Assembly: GCA_963829355.1 (NCBI GenBank)
Contig: CAWHHZ010000021.1
Coordinates: 186,001-250,000 of the forward strand
Reading direction: 5' to 3'
DNA: 64,000 nucleotides
Origin: CAWHHZ01 sp963829355
GTDB lineage: Bacteria > Acidobacteriota > Thermoanaerobaculia > Gp7-AA8 > JAHWKK01
Part shown: piece by piece, positions 15,549-23,028 of the stretch
Layout of the letters: each line of letters begins with the position of its first letter
Position numbering within the stretch: the first letter of the stretch is position 1
The notes under the pieces: model-generated
The model's input: the letters and a program-made list of their open reading frames with translations, nothing else
Databases searched by the model: none
Told to the model about the DNA's origin: nothing
Translations under genes and position numbers: made by a program

Positions 15549-16487
15549 CTATTGCGGCGGCTTCCGCGAGTTTGCACCCGCCCGCCGGATTGCATCGACT
15601 TCGATGAAGATGTGCCGGAACTGAGGATACTCCTGCCGGATCCTCCGCTCGAGCCGATCGATGGCGGCTTCGACCTCGAGGATCGTCAGGGTGGGCAGGA
15701 ACTGGATGTCGAGGTTCAACAGGATCTGTTCCGGTCCGAAATGCATTGTGAGCGGCTTGCGAATCGCGGCGACCGATGGATCGGATCGTGCGATCGTCTC
15801 GATCCTCTCGATGACGGCCGGATCAGCGCTCTCGCCCAGCAGGAGTGCGCGGGTTTCCCAGGCCAGCAGCGTTGCAACCGCGCAGAGGACGACTCCGATC
15901 ACGACCGATGCAGCGCCGTCCAGGATCGGTGCGTCGAGACGATGCGCCAGGTAGACTCCGATCAGAGCGACGACCAGCCCCAGCAGAGCTGCGGAGTCTT
16001 CGAAGAGGACGGTAAAGAGCGTTGGATCCTTCGTCGTACGGATTGTCTTCCATGCACTGCGACGGCCTTTCGCGGCAACGAATCCCTTCAGGGCGAATCC
16101 CCAGGAAGCGCCCTCGAACAGAATCGCGAGCCACAGCACCACATAGTTCCAGAAGGGATTCTGCATCGGTTCTGGATGACGCATGTGAATGATTCCTTCG
16201 TAGATCGAGATCCCTCCGCCGACCGCGAAGATCAGAATCGCCACGATCAGAGTCCAGAAGTAGAGCTCGAGTCCATAGCCGAAAGGGTGACTGTCGTCCG
16301 CCGGCCTCCGGCTCAAACGGATTCCGAGAAGCAGCAGAAGTCCGTTGCCCGTGTCCACGACTGAGTGAATCCCTTCGGAGATCATCGCCGAGCTGCCTGT
16401 GATTCCTGCCGCAATGAACTTCGTGACGGCGACCATCAGGTTCCCTGCGATCGCCGCGAAGATTGCAATTTTCGATTCGGAAGCCAT
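15549..16487 (-). CDS. Cation diffusion facilitator (CDF) transporter
   Basis: 312-residue inner-membrane metal exporter of the CDF family. Six hydrophobic segments; the metal-site residues are in SSAMISEGIHSVVDTGN (TM2, His and Asp) and TVLFEDSAALLGL (TM5, Glu-Asp). The HPFGYGLELYFWT loop is typical. The C-terminal cytoplasmic domain (TMHFGPEQILLNLDIQF) has the ferredoxin-like fold of CDF dimers. Likely exports Zn, Fe or Mn in exchange for protons; specificity not readable. Last gene of a minus-strand set with no gap to the HPP gene. Confidence 0.88.
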   Translation of the reverse strand: MASESKIAIFAAIAGNLMVAVTKFIAAGITGSSAMISEGIHSVVDTGNGLLLLLGIRLSRRPADDSHPFGYGLELYFWTLIVAILIFAVGGGISIYEGIIHMRHPEPMQNPFWNYVVLWLAILFEGASWGFALKGFVAAKGRRSAWKTIRTTKDPTLFTVLFEDSAALLGLVVALIGVYLAHRLDAPILDGAASVVIGVVLCAVATLLAWETRALLLGESADPAVIERIETIARSDPSVAAIRKPLTMHFGPEQILLNLDIQFLPTLTILEVEAAIDRLERRIRQEYPQFRHIFIEVDAIRRAGANSRKPPQ

Positions 16488-17036
16488 TCAAATTCCCAGG
16501 TCGTAACGAGTGGTGTCGTGTGCCGCGGTGAATCTCGTGAACAGCTTCACGACGGCTCTCTGCATCACAACCAGAAGCGCGATGACCAGCAGAGAAAGAA
16601 GGAAGAGCACCAGCGTCTGGGCGTTTTCTGATCTGAATGCAAAGGTCAGCGCCGTGGAGACAGCTGGAGGGTGGACCACGTCCAGGACGATCATGAGCAG
16701 AATGGTCACTGCCATCGCCGTGCCTGCCGCGACATATGAGTTCCCGAGAATCGCGTCGATGATCAGGCCCGACACCGCCGCCGTGAGATGTGACATCGTA
16801 AGAGTCCGGACTGTGTTGGTCCCGTGCTGCGGGTCGAGGTAGATCAGAAATGCACTGGAAGACAGCGACGCGAACAGAATACGCTGCGTGCTGAGGGCAT
16901 CGATCAGCGCCAGGACCACGATGACCAGAGTGGCGGGAACGAGCGCCAGCGCCAGTTCGTCCTTGAGCCGAAGGCGCCTCCTTCCGGTGCGGGCACGCCC
17001 CTCGATCGGTTCCAGACTCTTGTTCGGTGCATTCAT
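16488..17036 (-). CDS. HPP family membrane protein
   Basis: 182-residue protein with four to five membrane helices. It matches the HPP family by ASLSSSAFLIYLDPQHGTN (family pattern S-x-A-F.DP....T), the middle TAMAVTILLMIVLDVVHPPA with the name-giving His-Pro-Pro, and STALTFAF. HPP proteins have been linked to nitrite transport in chloroplasts and cyanobacteria, but function in other bacteria is open. It lies between the metzincin-like membrane protein (9-bp gap) and the CDF exporter (no gap), so all three are likely one operon. Confidence 0.8.
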   Translation of the reverse strand: MNAPNKSLEPIEGRARTGRRRLRLKDELALALVPATLVIVVLALIDALSTQRILFASLSSSAFLIYLDPQHGTNTVRTLTMSHLTAAVSGLIIDAILGNSYVAAGTAMAVTILLMIVLDVVHPPAVSTALTFAFRSENAQTLVLFLLSLLVIALLVVMQRAVVKLFTRFTAAHDTTRYDLGI

Positions 17037-17045
17037 TGTCCTTTC

Positions 17046-18269
17046 CTACGGCTCCTTCGGAAACAGGGCGAGATGTCGGATCGCGGTCCGGCTCTCGAGA
17101 CCTCCGGCAAGTGCGCCGGTCGCCACTCCGATCGTGCTGATGAACGCGGCGAGACGGATTTTGTCGAGAAGGGTGACCGTCGCAAGATCGAGGGTCGGCC
17201 AGGTGCGGATCAGTCCGGGGGGAAAGATAAACATCTCGAGGATCAGCATGAGTCCGGAGAGCATCAGAAACAGACCGATGATCGCAATCAGGATGCTCAG
17301 AACGATCGACACGTTCACGACCGCGAGATGTTCGGTGATGATCCGCTTTTCCTTCCTCGGAAACAACAGGTTCTGGACGGCGATCAGATACCACGTCGCC
17401 GCCAGGATCGTGGCGGTCGCGTACCAGAACACGACCGTGGGCGACATACCGAGTCCCGCGTCCCAGATCTCAGCGGTAAAGATGAGAAGAATACTCGGAG
17501 CCACCGCGGCAGTCGCGAGGCTCGGAAGCGACAGCGGGAGAAGAATCGCCCGACTTCGAATCAGTGGGCGGAGCAACTGGATCGGATGGCGGAGTGCAGA
17601 TCGGAGGTGAAACAGGAGGTCGTCGAATGCCCCGCTGCTGTCGTGCTCCCTGTCTGGCAGCTCAGCGGCAGCATCACGAAGCCGTTGCGAGGGGGTAAGC
17701 TCGGGCACGCTCCGCCGTTCTCGATCGAACCGGAAAGGACGCATGACCGGGTCATCCCTGTCATGCTCGAGATCGAGAAGATGTCCGATCAGATGGAGCA
17801 GCAGTGTGGCTGCGTTCCAGCGGACCGAATCGCTGTCAATTCGTCTCGTGGCCTCGCCGCGCGGAGTCATGGTGAGCTTTCTCAGAGAGATCACGGCGAC
17901 TCTCGCAACCGAGGAGGCAATCCCGGGGATCAGTTGCTGTCGGCGGGAGACGAGTGGCAGATCCGTCACCACGATCAGCGCGTCGTACGGTCCTTCCGCC
18001 ATCACGGCCGTAGCTGCGTCGAGAAAGTCGGCCGGCAGCTTCGATCCGCCAGTGTCGGCTCGAACGGGATCTTCGGGATGGAGATGCCATGAGGCACCGG
18101 TGCCGCGGTTGAGCACCTCGCCCACCATCGCGATGAGATGCGCGGAGATGCCCGCGAGTACCTCCTGATCGGAGCCGGGAGATGCGAGCGGGAGGAGACC
18201 GATGTTGATCAGCGGTCCGCTCGACTCTCCATCTGCCGCCTCTCGAGCGGTTGATCGCGTCGCAATCAT
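17046..18269 (-). CDS. Membrane protein with degenerate metzincin motif
   Basis: 407-residue protein with two parts. Residues 1 to about 215 look like a soluble zincin-type domain: PYDALIVVTDLPL, then VAVISLRKL, and LLLHLIGHLLDLEHD, which follows the spacing H-x3-H-x5-H of metzincins but has Leu where the catalytic Glu of HExxH should be. Residues about 235-400 contain four strong hydrophobic segments (ILLPLSLPSLATAAVAPSIL, VVFWYATATILAA, VSIVLSILIAIIGLFLM, LAAFISTIGVATG). A metal-binding but non-proteolytic role is plausible. First gene of the HPP/CDF operon and divergent, by 12 bp, from the AI-2E gene. Family not recognised. Confidence 0.65.
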   Translation of the reverse strand: MIATRSTAREAADGESSGPLINIGLLPLASPGSDQEVLAGISAHLIAMVGEVLNRGTGASWHLHPEDPVRADTGGSKLPADFLDAATAVMAEGPYDALIVVTDLPLVSRRQQLIPGIASSVARVAVISLRKLTMTPRGEATRRIDSDSVRWNAATLLLHLIGHLLDLEHDRDDPVMRPFRFDRERRSVPELTPSQRLRDAAAELPDREHDSSGAFDDLLFHLRSALRHPIQLLRPLIRSRAILLPLSLPSLATAAVAPSILLIFTAEIWDAGLGMSPTVVFWYATATILAATWYLIAVQNLLFPRKEKRIITEHLAVVNVSIVLSILIAIIGLFLMLSGLMLILEMFIFPPGLIRTWPTLDLATVTLLDKIRLAAFISTIGVATGALAGGLESRTAIRHLALFPKEP

Positions 18270-18281
18270 GAAGGGACGCTA

Positions 18282-19418
18282 ATGCAAAGGGCGGGCAACG
18301 CCGCGCGTTCCGGGATGGGCGAGCACCTTCGAACGCAATGGAACAGGCTGTGCAGCGATGGAGGAGATGTGAAGGATGTACGAGAACATCGCCCCTCGAC
18401 CAATCCCGCCACCTTTGCAGGACGTGTCTTTCTCGGTCTGCTCATCATCGTCGGTTTCCTGGCCGTATGGAAAGCCCGCGAAATCGTCCTGATTGCACTG
18501 CTCGGAGTGCTGTTCGGCGTCGGTCTGACGCCGCTGATCGACTGGCTCGCGCGGCACAAGATCAGGCGGGGATTCGGTGTCGTGCTGGTTCTGCTGGTTT
18601 CTGCCGGAATCATCTGGGGTCTCTGGGCACTCGTCGGGGCCTCGCTGTCCGGACAGATCAGCGAGATCAGACAGCAACTGCCGCACGCGATCGACAACGC
18701 CTATGGATCGATCCGTCAGGCGATCCCGATCGTCGACCTGCCGCCACCGGGCCAGGCTCAGGAGCAGGTGACTGAATCGATCGCCAGCTCGCCCGGGGCT
18801 CTGGGAGGACGCCTCTTCACGTTCTTTCGCGGATTGACTGGTGTGATCGGCGGGATTGTTCTCGTGATCTCGATGGCGCTGTACTCGGCAGCTCAGCCGC
18901 ACGTCTATTCGCGTTCGATGGTGATGTTGTTCGGAGAAGGTAACCGCCGGACCGCAGGAGCCGTTACGCGTGACATTGCACACACCTGGCGCCAGTGGCT
19001 GTTCGCACAGTTGATCAGTATGAGTCTGATCGCGGTCCTCACGACCCTTGCTCTCTGGCTGATCGGAGTCAGAGGAGTCTTCGCTCTCGGACTGCTTGCA
19101 GGCATTGCCGAGTTCATTCCCGTATTCGGTCCGATTCTGAGTGCCGTTCCGGCGCTCGCGATCGCGTCACTCGACTCGCCACAGCAGGCGCTATGGGTGC
19201 TACTGGCCTACATCGTCATCCAACAGATCGAGAGCAACATCATCACCCCGCTCGTCATGAAGGAAGCAGTCGAGATTCCACCGGTCATCACGATTCTTGC
19301 GGGATCACTTTTTTTCATATTCGCCGGGTTCGCCGGGCTGCTCATGGCCGTGCCCCTTCTGGCAGCGCTCATCACGGCAGGCCGGCACTTTCTTGGAGAC
19401 GAGTTTCTGCAGCCCTGA
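18282..19418 (+). CDS. AI-2E family transporter (DUF20)
   Basis: 378-residue inner-membrane protein of the AI-2E/PerM-like family. Helices 1-2 (VFLGLLIIVGFLAVWKAREI, LIALLGVLFGVGLTPLIDWL) precede the long amphipathic segment around 115-160, and the conserved end GIAEFIPVFGPILSAVPA...IQQIESNIITPLVM is clear. Family members export quorum signals or act as Na+/H+ antiporters; which applies here is open. Two starts are possible: ATG at 18282 with AGGGA five bases upstream, or GTG at 18369 with GGAGG four bases upstream. The family length favours the later one. Confidence 0.85.
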   Translation: MQRAGNAARSGMGEHLRTQWNRLCSDGGDVKDVREHRPSTNPATFAGRVFLGLLIIVGFLAVWKAREIVLIALLGVLFGVGLTPLIDWLARHKIRRGFGVVLVLLVSAGIIWGLWALVGASLSGQISEIRQQLPHAIDNAYGSIRQAIPIVDLPPPGQAQEQVTESIASSPGALGGRLFTFFRGLTGVIGGIVLVISMALYSAAQPHVYSRSMVMLFGEGNRRTAGAVTRDIAHTWRQWLFAQLISMSLIAVLTTLALWLIGVRGVFALGLLAGIAEFIPVFGPILSAVPALAIASLDSPQQALWVLLAYIVIQQIESNIITPLVMKEAVEIPPVITILAGSLFFIFAGFAGLLMAVPLLAALITAGRHFLGDEFLQP

Positions 19419-19426
19419 CTAAGGTC

Positions 19427-20170
19427 ATGAAAATGATGAGAACATTCGCGTTGGTCATTGTGGTCCTCCTCTCGGGATGTTCCGATTTCCCGAGGGATCC
19501 GGGAAGCTCACTCGAACAGGCATCCGGGGGGACTCTCGAAGTGGGTGTTTCCGAGAGCTATCCGTGGGTCATCAGGAATGGTGATGACGCCGCCGGAGTG
19601 GAGCCGGAACTGATCCGACGGTTTGCCGACTCGATCGACGCAGACATCGAATGGGTCTGGGGCTCGCCGGAGGAGCACTACGCGGCGCTCGAACATTACG
19701 ACATTCACATCGCCGCCACGGGCGCAACCACTGCCTCGCCCTGGCGCAAGCATCTCGGCTTCAGCCAGCCGTATCACACGAGCCGGGTGATCGTCGCGGC
19801 GCCGGATTCGTACGGACCCGTTCTGGAGATCGAGGATCGGAAGGTGATGGTCAGGGGCAGAGGGCCGAATGCCGGACTCGTGCGTGATCACGACGGGATC
19901 CCGGTCGTGTCAAAGGTGTTGAAAGATGTAGATGGTCTCGCGGCGATCGAGGACTGGGAGCTCGACGATCTCGATCTTCGTCGAACCGGAATCGTGCTGA
20001 AGAAGAACGAGCATGTATTCGCGGTACCGCAGGGGGAAAACGCACTGTTGATGGCACTCGAGAATTCAGCTCATGGTGCAGACATCACTGAGCTCATCCG
20101 CGATGCCGTGCATCGATACGAGAGACCAGATTCGCATACGGTGCCACAACCTGTGGGGGCAGCCGAATGA
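19427..20170 (+). CDS. Solute-binding lipoprotein (SBP family 3-like)
   Basis: About 247 residues. N-terminus MKMMRTFALVIVVLLSGCSDF has a lipobox (LLSGC) for lipid anchoring. The rest resembles periplasmic amino-acid binding proteins: GGTLEVGVSESYPWVIRNGD, AAGVEPELIRRFADSIDADI, and YDIHIAATGATTASPWRKHLGFSQPYHTS. No ABC permease or ATPase gene is adjacent; instead the gene overlaps a CDF-type transporter by ATGA, an unusual pairing. In-frame ATGs at 19433 and 19436 are alternative starts. It could sense or buffer a ligand for the neighbour instead of feeding an importer. Confidence 0.8.
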   Translation: MKMMRTFALVIVVLLSGCSDFPRDPGSSLEQASGGTLEVGVSESYPWVIRNGDDAAGVEPELIRRFADSIDADIEWVWGSPEEHYAALEHYDIHIAATGATTASPWRKHLGFSQPYHTSRVIVAAPDSYGPVLEIEDRKVMVRGRGPNAGLVRDHDGIPVVSKVLKDVDGLAAIEDWELDDLDLRRTGIVLKKNEHVFAVPQGENALLMALENSAHGADITELIRDAVHRYERPDSHTVPQPVGAAE

Positions 20171-21147
20171 GGATCCGCGAGCTCTACAAGATACCGGAAG
20201 AGAAGCAGAAACAAGTCCGCAAAGCGAGGCGGCTCGAGTACTGGACGATTGGCTTTATGCTGACGATCATCGCGGTCATGTTCTACACGATGGGATCGTC
20301 GCAGGCGATGAAGACGGCCTGGATCGAGGACGTTCTGAGCCTCATCCCGCCACTCGCATACGTTGTGGCGAGTCACATGCGGGAGAAACCGCCGAACGAG
20401 AAATATCCGTACGGGTTTCACAAGACGATGATGATCTCTTTCCTGGCGGCGTCTTTCGCCCTCTTCATCCTTGGCCTGTACATGATGTACGACTCGGCGA
20501 TGGGGTTGATCCAGATGGAGCACCCGACAATTTCGCATCGCGAGATCCTCGGGTTTCGAATGTGGTCGGGCTGGCTCATGATCGTCGCGCTGATCTACAG
20601 CGCCATTCCGCCAGTCATTCTGGGGCGTTTGAAGCAGCCGATCGCCAAAGACCTTCACGACAAGACGCTGTTCGCGGATTCGGACATGAACAAGGCTGAC
20701 TGGATGACCGCTGTCGCGGGCGTGGGGGGAATCATCGGTATCGGTTTCGGTCTCTGGTGGGCAGACTCGGTTGCGGCCCTTTTCATTTCATTCGACGTGC
20801 TCCGCGATGGTCTGAAGAACATGAAGGGAGTGATGTCGGATCTTCTTCAGCAGCATCCCACCTCGTATGACGAGAAGAAGCCGCTCGATATCGTGGACAG
20901 GCTCGTGCATCTGCTCGAGGGTCTGGACTGGGTCCAGCAGGCAGACGTCAGGCTCTACGAAGAAGGAATGCTCATGTCAGGGGAAGCGTGGCTGGTGACA
21001 CGAGACGGCTCAGTCCGTTCGGACCAGCTCAATGAAGCGAGTGAGCTCGTGCACGGGTTTGACTGGAAACTCCACGATGTCGTCGTCACCGTCGTCGATC
21101 ATCTTGGCTCTCGAAGCGTGGGATCCGGCAAAGAGTCAAACCGCTGA
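20167..21147 (+). CDS. CDF-like cation efflux transporter
   Basis: 326-residue membrane protein of the cation diffusion facilitator superfamily. Metal-site positions are visible in AWIEDVLSLIPPLAYVVA (TM2) and LFADSDMNKADWMTAVAGVGG (TM5 region, Asp-rich), with KYPYGFHKTMMISFLAA and WWADSVAALFISFDVLRDG typical of the family. It carries a longer cytoplasmic N-terminus (RIRELYKIPEEKQKQVRKAR). The C-terminal part (ADVRLYEEGMLMSGEAWLVT) is the CDF dimerisation domain. It overlaps the lipoprotein gene by 4 bp. It is clearly different in sequence from the CDF at 15549-16487. Confidence 0.82.
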   Translation: MRIRELYKIPEEKQKQVRKARRLEYWTIGFMLTIIAVMFYTMGSSQAMKTAWIEDVLSLIPPLAYVVASHMREKPPNEKYPYGFHKTMMISFLAASFALFILGLYMMYDSAMGLIQMEHPTISHREILGFRMWSGWLMIVALIYSAIPPVILGRLKQPIAKDLHDKTLFADSDMNKADWMTAVAGVGGIIGIGFGLWWADSVAALFISFDVLRDGLKNMKGVMSDLLQQHPTSYDEKKPLDIVDRLVHLLEGLDWVQQADVRLYEEGMLMSGEAWLVTRDGSVRSDQLNEASELVHGFDWKLHDVVVTVVDHLGSRSVGSGKESNR

Positions 21148-21175
21148 GATCAACTCCGTACTCTGAGATCTTTGG

Positions 21176-21826
21176 CTACTCCTCCGGCCAGCCTTCCTCC
21201 CCGACGAGGGGGACGAAGCGGACGGCTTCGAGCCGCTCCTCCCTGAATCCGTGGTCAGTCCGCGTGAGCCGGATGAGGCTCTGATCGAACGTGCTCGATC
21301 CGACCGGGATGACCATGCGTCCCCCTGATTCGAGCTGCTGCTTGAGCGCCTCGGGGATTTTCGGCCCTGCGGCAGCGACGACGATGGCATCGAACGGCGC
21401 CTTCTCGGGCCACCCCCTCGTGCCGTCTCCGTGTCGGATGTGAACATTTCCGTAGCCGAGCCGCTCCAGTCGCTCCGAGGCGGTTCTCGCGAGCGCTTCG
21501 CGCCGCTCGATTCCGTACACCTCGTCGGCGATCTCTGCAATCACGGCCGCCGCATATCCGGAGCCGACGCCGACTTCCAGTACTCTGTCGTCCGAGCAGA
21601 GCCGGAGCGACTCGATCATGCTGGCGACGATGAATGGCTGAGAGATCGTCTGCCCTTCGCCGATCGGAAGCGGTCCGTCCGCATACGCCCGATCCCGAAG
21701 CTCCAGCGGGACGAACTGTTCCCGCGGGACGTGTCGCATCGCTCGAAGGACCAGCGCGTCAGTCACACCGCGGGCAGAAATCTGTCTCTCCACCATCCGA
21801 TCCCTTGCTGACTGGCTTTCGTCCAT
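21176..21826 (-). CDS. pcm: Protein-L-isoaspartate O-methyltransferase
   Basis: 216-residue SAM-dependent enzyme that methylates isoaspartyl residues in damaged proteins and so starts their repair. The family signature GEGQTISQPFIVASM and the SAM-binding LEVGVGSGYAAAVIAEIA are complete, as are VYGIERREAL and the DAIVVAAAGPKIPEAL strand. The ATG at 21826 is chosen because GGAGG lies eight bases upstream; the longer open frame is not family-like. Usual length. It stands alone, convergent with the CDF gene and divergent from the serine hydrolase gene. Confidence 0.93.
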   Translation of the reverse strand: MDESQSARDRMVERQISARGVTDALVLRAMRHVPREQFVPLELRDRAYADGPLPIGEGQTISQPFIVASMIESLRLCSDDRVLEVGVGSGYAAAVIAEIADEVYGIERREALARTASERLERLGYGNVHIRHGDGTRGWPEKAPFDAIVVAAAGPKIPEALKQQLESGGRMVIPVGSSTFDQSLIRLTRTDHGFREERLEAVRFVPLVGEEGWPEE

Positions 21827-21916
21827 GGTTCCTCCGATTGATCCTCTGCCGGACGCTCTCCTCTGTTTCGACGCAAGCATCATTCCCCGAGCACATCTGA
21901 TTGATAGAATCACCCG

Positions 21917-22993
21917 ATGAGCCGACTCTCCGTCTTCGTGCTGTTGCTGTTTGCGGGATGTGCCTCGGGAGGGCCAGGATTGAAAGAGACTCTTGATTCG
22001 GTAATGCGGGATTATCAGGGAGAGGTGCCGGGTGCCTCCGTCCTGGTGGTTCGAGACGGGCGCGTGATCGCGCAGGAGTCATGGGGCTTTGCCGATCTCG
22101 ATTCGATGACGCGAGCAACGCCTCGGACAAACTACCGTCTCGCTTCGGTCACCAAGCAGTTTACGGCGGCATCCATTCTTCTGCTTGCCGAGGATGGAGC
22201 ACTCACCCTCGATGATCCGGTCGGCAAATGGCTGCCGTCGCTCCCGACCCGGGCAGCAGGAGTGAGGGTGCGGCATCTTCTCAGTCACACCTCTGGCCTG
22301 CTCGACTACGAGGATCTGGTCCCCGACGATGCCGTCGAGCAGATCCACGATCGTGATGTGCTGGAGCTCCTCGAGACGCAGGACGAGCTCTACTTCGAGC
22401 CGGGCACCCGCTATCGCTACAGCAACTCGGGATACGCTCTGCTCGCCCTCGTGATCGCACGAGCCTCCGGGATGAGCTTCGCGGAGTTCCTGAAAGAGCG
22501 AATCTTCGAACCCCTCGCCATGCACGACACGGTCGCCTTCGAAGAAGGTGTCTCCGTCGTTTCGAACCGTGCTTACGGCCACAGCCTCACGGCGAAGGGA
22601 TGGCAGCGCGATGATCAGAGCATCACGAGCGCGGTTCTCGGAGATGGCGGCATCTATTCATCCGTCGTCGATCTCGCAAGATGGGACGCTGCACTGAACG
22701 ATGACCGGCTGCTCCGGGACGACTCGCGGCGCCTTCTGTTCACTCCCGTGATCGCGACCGACAGGCCGGGGGTCAGCTACGGCATGGGATGGCGGCTCAG
22801 CGGCGGAACAGCATGGCACACTGGCGAAACGCGCGGATTCAGCAACGCAATCATTCGCGATCCCGCGTCACGTACGACCGTGATCGTCCTGACGAACCGC
22901 GACGAAGGAGAGCCTTACGCGTTGGCGAAGGAAATTCTCGCCCTGGTGGGTCGGGCGTCCCCGCCCGATGTCAGCCGGCGTCCCGCCGACTGA
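21917..22993 (+). CDS. Serine hydrolase, class C beta-lactamase fold, lipoprotein
   Basis: 358-residue exported protein. The N-terminus SVFVLLLFAGCASG is a lipoprotein signal with lipobox FAGC. Penicillin-binding-fold motifs are SVTK (S-x-x-K, in YRLASVTKQFTAAS), YSNSGYALL (Y-x-N) and HTGETRGFSN (H-x-G). Such proteins are D-Ala-D-Ala carboxypeptidases, esterases or D-aminopeptidases; true beta-lactamase action is unlikely to be the main role. The last residues (GRASPPDVSRRPAD) and the stop are encoded by a GC-rich palindromic repeat (22946-22994) that recurs at 28514-28570. Confidence 0.87.
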   Translation: MSRLSVFVLLLFAGCASGGPGLKETLDSVMRDYQGEVPGASVLVVRDGRVIAQESWGFADLDSMTRATPRTNYRLASVTKQFTAASILLLAEDGALTLDDPVGKWLPSLPTRAAGVRVRHLLSHTSGLLDYEDLVPDDAVEQIHDRDVLELLETQDELYFEPGTRYRYSNSGYALLALVIARASGMSFAEFLKERIFEPLAMHDTVAFEEGVSVVSNRAYGHSLTAKGWQRDDQSITSAVLGDGGIYSSVVDLARWDAALNDDRLLRDDSRRLLFTPVIATDRPGVSYGMGWRLSGGTAWHTGETRGFSNAIIRDPASRTTVIVLTNRDEGEPYALAKEILALVGRASPPDVSRRPAD

Positions 22994-22994
22994 C
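22946..22994. repeat. GC-rich double-hairpin repeat, copy 1
   Basis: GGGTCGGGCGTCCCCGCCCG followed by GCCGGCGTCCCGCCGACTGA. Each half is a palindrome around CGTCCC(C)GC. A second copy with the same order lies at 28514-28570; both end in TGACGAAC. Here it encodes the end of the serine hydrolase. Confidence 0.75.
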
Positions 22995-23028
22995 GAACTG
23001 CGCCACGACGGAGAGGCAGCTCTCCGAG

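Noticed and set aside
15823..17394. A 523-codon minus-strand frame across the HPP and CDF genes
   Set aside because: Reads as Arg/His/Pro-rich nonsense in the same strand but another frame than three well supported membrane protein genes.
21917..22993. A true class C beta-lactamase
   Set aside because: Motifs are those of the wider serine hydrolase family; the lipoprotein anchor and lack of an ampR neighbour argue for an esterase or peptidase role.
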